Below, piece by piece: positions 62,601-64,000 of a stretch of DNA of 64,000 nucleotides. A program made the position numbers and the translations under genes. This DNA comes from Alnus glutinosa. Its lineage: Eukaryota > Streptophyta > Magnoliopsida > Fagales > Betulaceae. Position 1 is the first letter of the stretch; each line of letters begins with the position of its first letter. Location: positions 11,766,654 through 11,830,653 of the forward strand of contig NC_084886.1 in assembly GCF_958979055.1 (NCBI RefSeq), given 5' to 3'. Below the pieces are notes generated by a model that saw nothing but the letters and a program-made list of their open reading frames with translations, made no database searches and had not been told where the DNA came from.

Positions 62601-62795
62601 GACTCAACCTTACACCTAAAAAAATAAGTTTTTGTTTTATCAAATAAACATGTTTAGTGTTTGCTTTTTTCCAAACACAAAACAATTTTCTTAAGCGGAC
62701 CCCAAGAAAACACTCTTCAACTTTCTATCACATCAAAAACTTATTTCAAATCAAAGAACAAAAGACACTTTTGAAAACACTTAACAAACATAGCC

Positions 62796-63401
62796 ATTAT
62801 TTTCAGACTTTAGATTCTCACTCGTTCCTTATTCTTGCACTTTTTTTTTTTTTTTTTTTTTGTATATAAATAAGCAGATACTATATATGTATTTTTCAAT
62901 AAAGCTTTTAGTTCATAAATCTACCCATATACCGAACAGAGACTTGTAAGGTTCTATGGAAAGAAGAAAAGAAAAGTATGCACATAAATAAACAGTAAGG
63001 ATATGGGGAAAAGTTAAAGATTAAAACTATTTAAAAAAGAAAAAAGAAAAAGACAAAGCAGAATAAAGAGAAATAAATTTCAGGGGAAAACCTCAAAGGA
63101 AGAATTAAAATCACAAAACCATTTTTAAAATGCATTCACAAGGAAGTATGAAGCAAACATTCACAAGGAAGTATGAAGCAAAGACAAGCACCAACAGAGG
63201 AGCTGTGGCAACATGTGTCAGGCATGAATGCAGCCTGGACACAAAGTAGCACAACGGTTAAATTCCATGTTACAATAAAAATGTATTATCAGTTTCCTTT
63301 AATAAAGTTGAATGATAAGCAAACACAAACCATATCAAAACAAATGCAGCACATCAAGCAATAGTGAAAATGTTACAAGGATATTTATTTTTAGAACTAA
63401 C
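62796..63401. other. Intron sequence of the KAB1-like gene
   Basis: AT-rich, T run at 62841-62861, direct repeat 'cattcacaaggaagtatgaa' at 63132 and 63159. No exon seen. Confidence 0.55.
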
Positions 63402-63566
63402 CTGAGATTCCTTCGTTGCTCCAGTAATCACAGAAGAGACATTAGGATTTGCAGCACACCACGCAATTGCTAGTTGAGATAATGGCACACCAAGTTCATC
63501 TGCGATTGGCTTCAGTCCTTCAACTTTTTTAAGCACGTCATCAACCAACGACCGATTAGCAAGATT
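63402..63566 (-). CDS. KAB1: KAB1-like K+ channel beta subunit, penultimate exon (gene continues beyond window)
   Basis: 165 nt, 55 codons, from acceptor TTGTAG| to donor CTCAG|GTTAG. It encodes [20 protein letters not shown], then [20 protein letters not shown] and [12 protein letters not shown]. The last motif is part of the cofactor-binding site of aldo/keto reductases of the beta-subunit type. The residues match plant KAB1 closely. The next exon upstream would lie right of 64000. No frameshift or stop, so the gene looks functional. Confidence 0.95.
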
Positions 63567-63723
63567 CTACAAGGCAGAAACAACAGGTTAAGATTCTACC
63601 CTCTTTAAGTTTTTTGTCCAAACAAAAAAGAGATTCTTACTGAACTTGTAGGTGTTGTATGGTATAGGAGCTAAAATGAGTTGCTTCACACAGTTAAATA
63701 CCCAGTAACTAAACCAGTTGTCC

Positions 63724-63754
<31 letters not shown>

Positions 63755-64000
63755 AAAAAAGGAAAAAAACGTCACTTAGTCATGTAAACTCCATAGTTTA
63801 CATTATGGAACAAGTTGCACTCTGCAAAATACCAATAACCCCATATTATACATTTTGACGGCAGAATCAATCATGACCTCAAATAAACAAAGATATCATA
63901 GTAGTACTAACAAAAGAATTCATGATCACACATGCTATGATAAGATTGTATGAAGGAGGAGCACCAATGATGATGGAACACTACCCCCAATTTACTACAT
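63567..64000. other. Intron of the KAB1-like gene, to window end
   Basis: No exon recognised. It contains a C23-A16 homopolymer junction (63722-63760), a likely assembly trouble spot. Confidence 0.55.

Larger units (their letters stand above)
60230..62795. mobile_element. TIR element in KAB1 intron, containing a LINE fragment
   Basis: Ends GGTTATGTTTGTTAA at the left and, in reverse, GGCTATGTTTGTTAA at the right, both followed by TTTTCAAAA. The arms total about 280 bp and are MITE-like; the middle (about 60345-62600) is LINE sequence. Either a LINE piece landed in a MITE or the element captured it. Target duplication not clear. Confidence 0.55.

Overview
The window is plant nuclear DNA, most likely from a woody dicot, though the species cannot be named from sequence alone. 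Supporting evidence is a dense nest of plant-type LTR retrotransposons (tRNA-iMet primer sites GCTCTGATACCA, 5-bp target duplications), a CACTA (En/Spm) remnant, plant foldback MITEs, telomere-like AAACCCTAA motifs, intron-containing genes, three DUF247 genes and a gene for a plant K+ channel beta subunit. No rRNA, tRNA, CRISPR array or bacterial operon was seen.

Positions 1-41801 are a nested transposon pile. The outermost layer is a CACTA element: its right terminus is at 41801 and a broken TNP2-type transposase runs leftwards at 33518-34302. Element A, a Sirevirus-like LTR retrotransposon, split that transposase gene and occupies from before base 1 to 33517. Related element B (2603-10265) lies inside A. 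A's right-hand (5') LTR was hit three more times: by a probable solo LTR, C (14390-17030, TSD gggcg); by a Ty1-copia element, E (17064-22086, TSD cggac, 137-bp LTRs, full but broken gag-pol); and by an 11.3-kb LARD-like element, D (22200-33478, TSD gattt, LTRs of about 3.8-3.9 kb, no gag-pol, one intact antisense ORF). A, B, D and E all read on the minus strand.

A and B share an unusual layout: a gag with two zinc knuckles, no protease/integrase/reverse transcriptase, and an envelope-position 'putative plant transposon protein' ORF. That ORF has its own upstream palindrome cluster and TATA-like box. Their LTRs carry many degenerate copies of the palindrome CGTCCGGACG.

From 34.4 to 41.8 kb the CACTA remnant and secondary insertions contain degenerate tandem repeats, an approximately 231-bp satellite carrying telomere-like inverted repeats, two arrays of CACGTGG palindromes and a truncated LTR element.

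From 41802 to about 59460 lies a tandemly duplicated DUF247 locus on the plus strand: one pseudogene (44947-46234), one 'ghost' copy that has lost its whole coding region (50396-50870), one ORF with a changed C terminus (52632-53882) and one intact gene (57074-58336). Several MITEs are interspersed, most with clear target duplications. The right end (60031-64000) holds the last two coding exons of a KAB1-like gene on the minus strand. Its 3.26-kb intron contains a TIR element surrounding a LINE fragment, itself hit by a Harbinger-type MITE.
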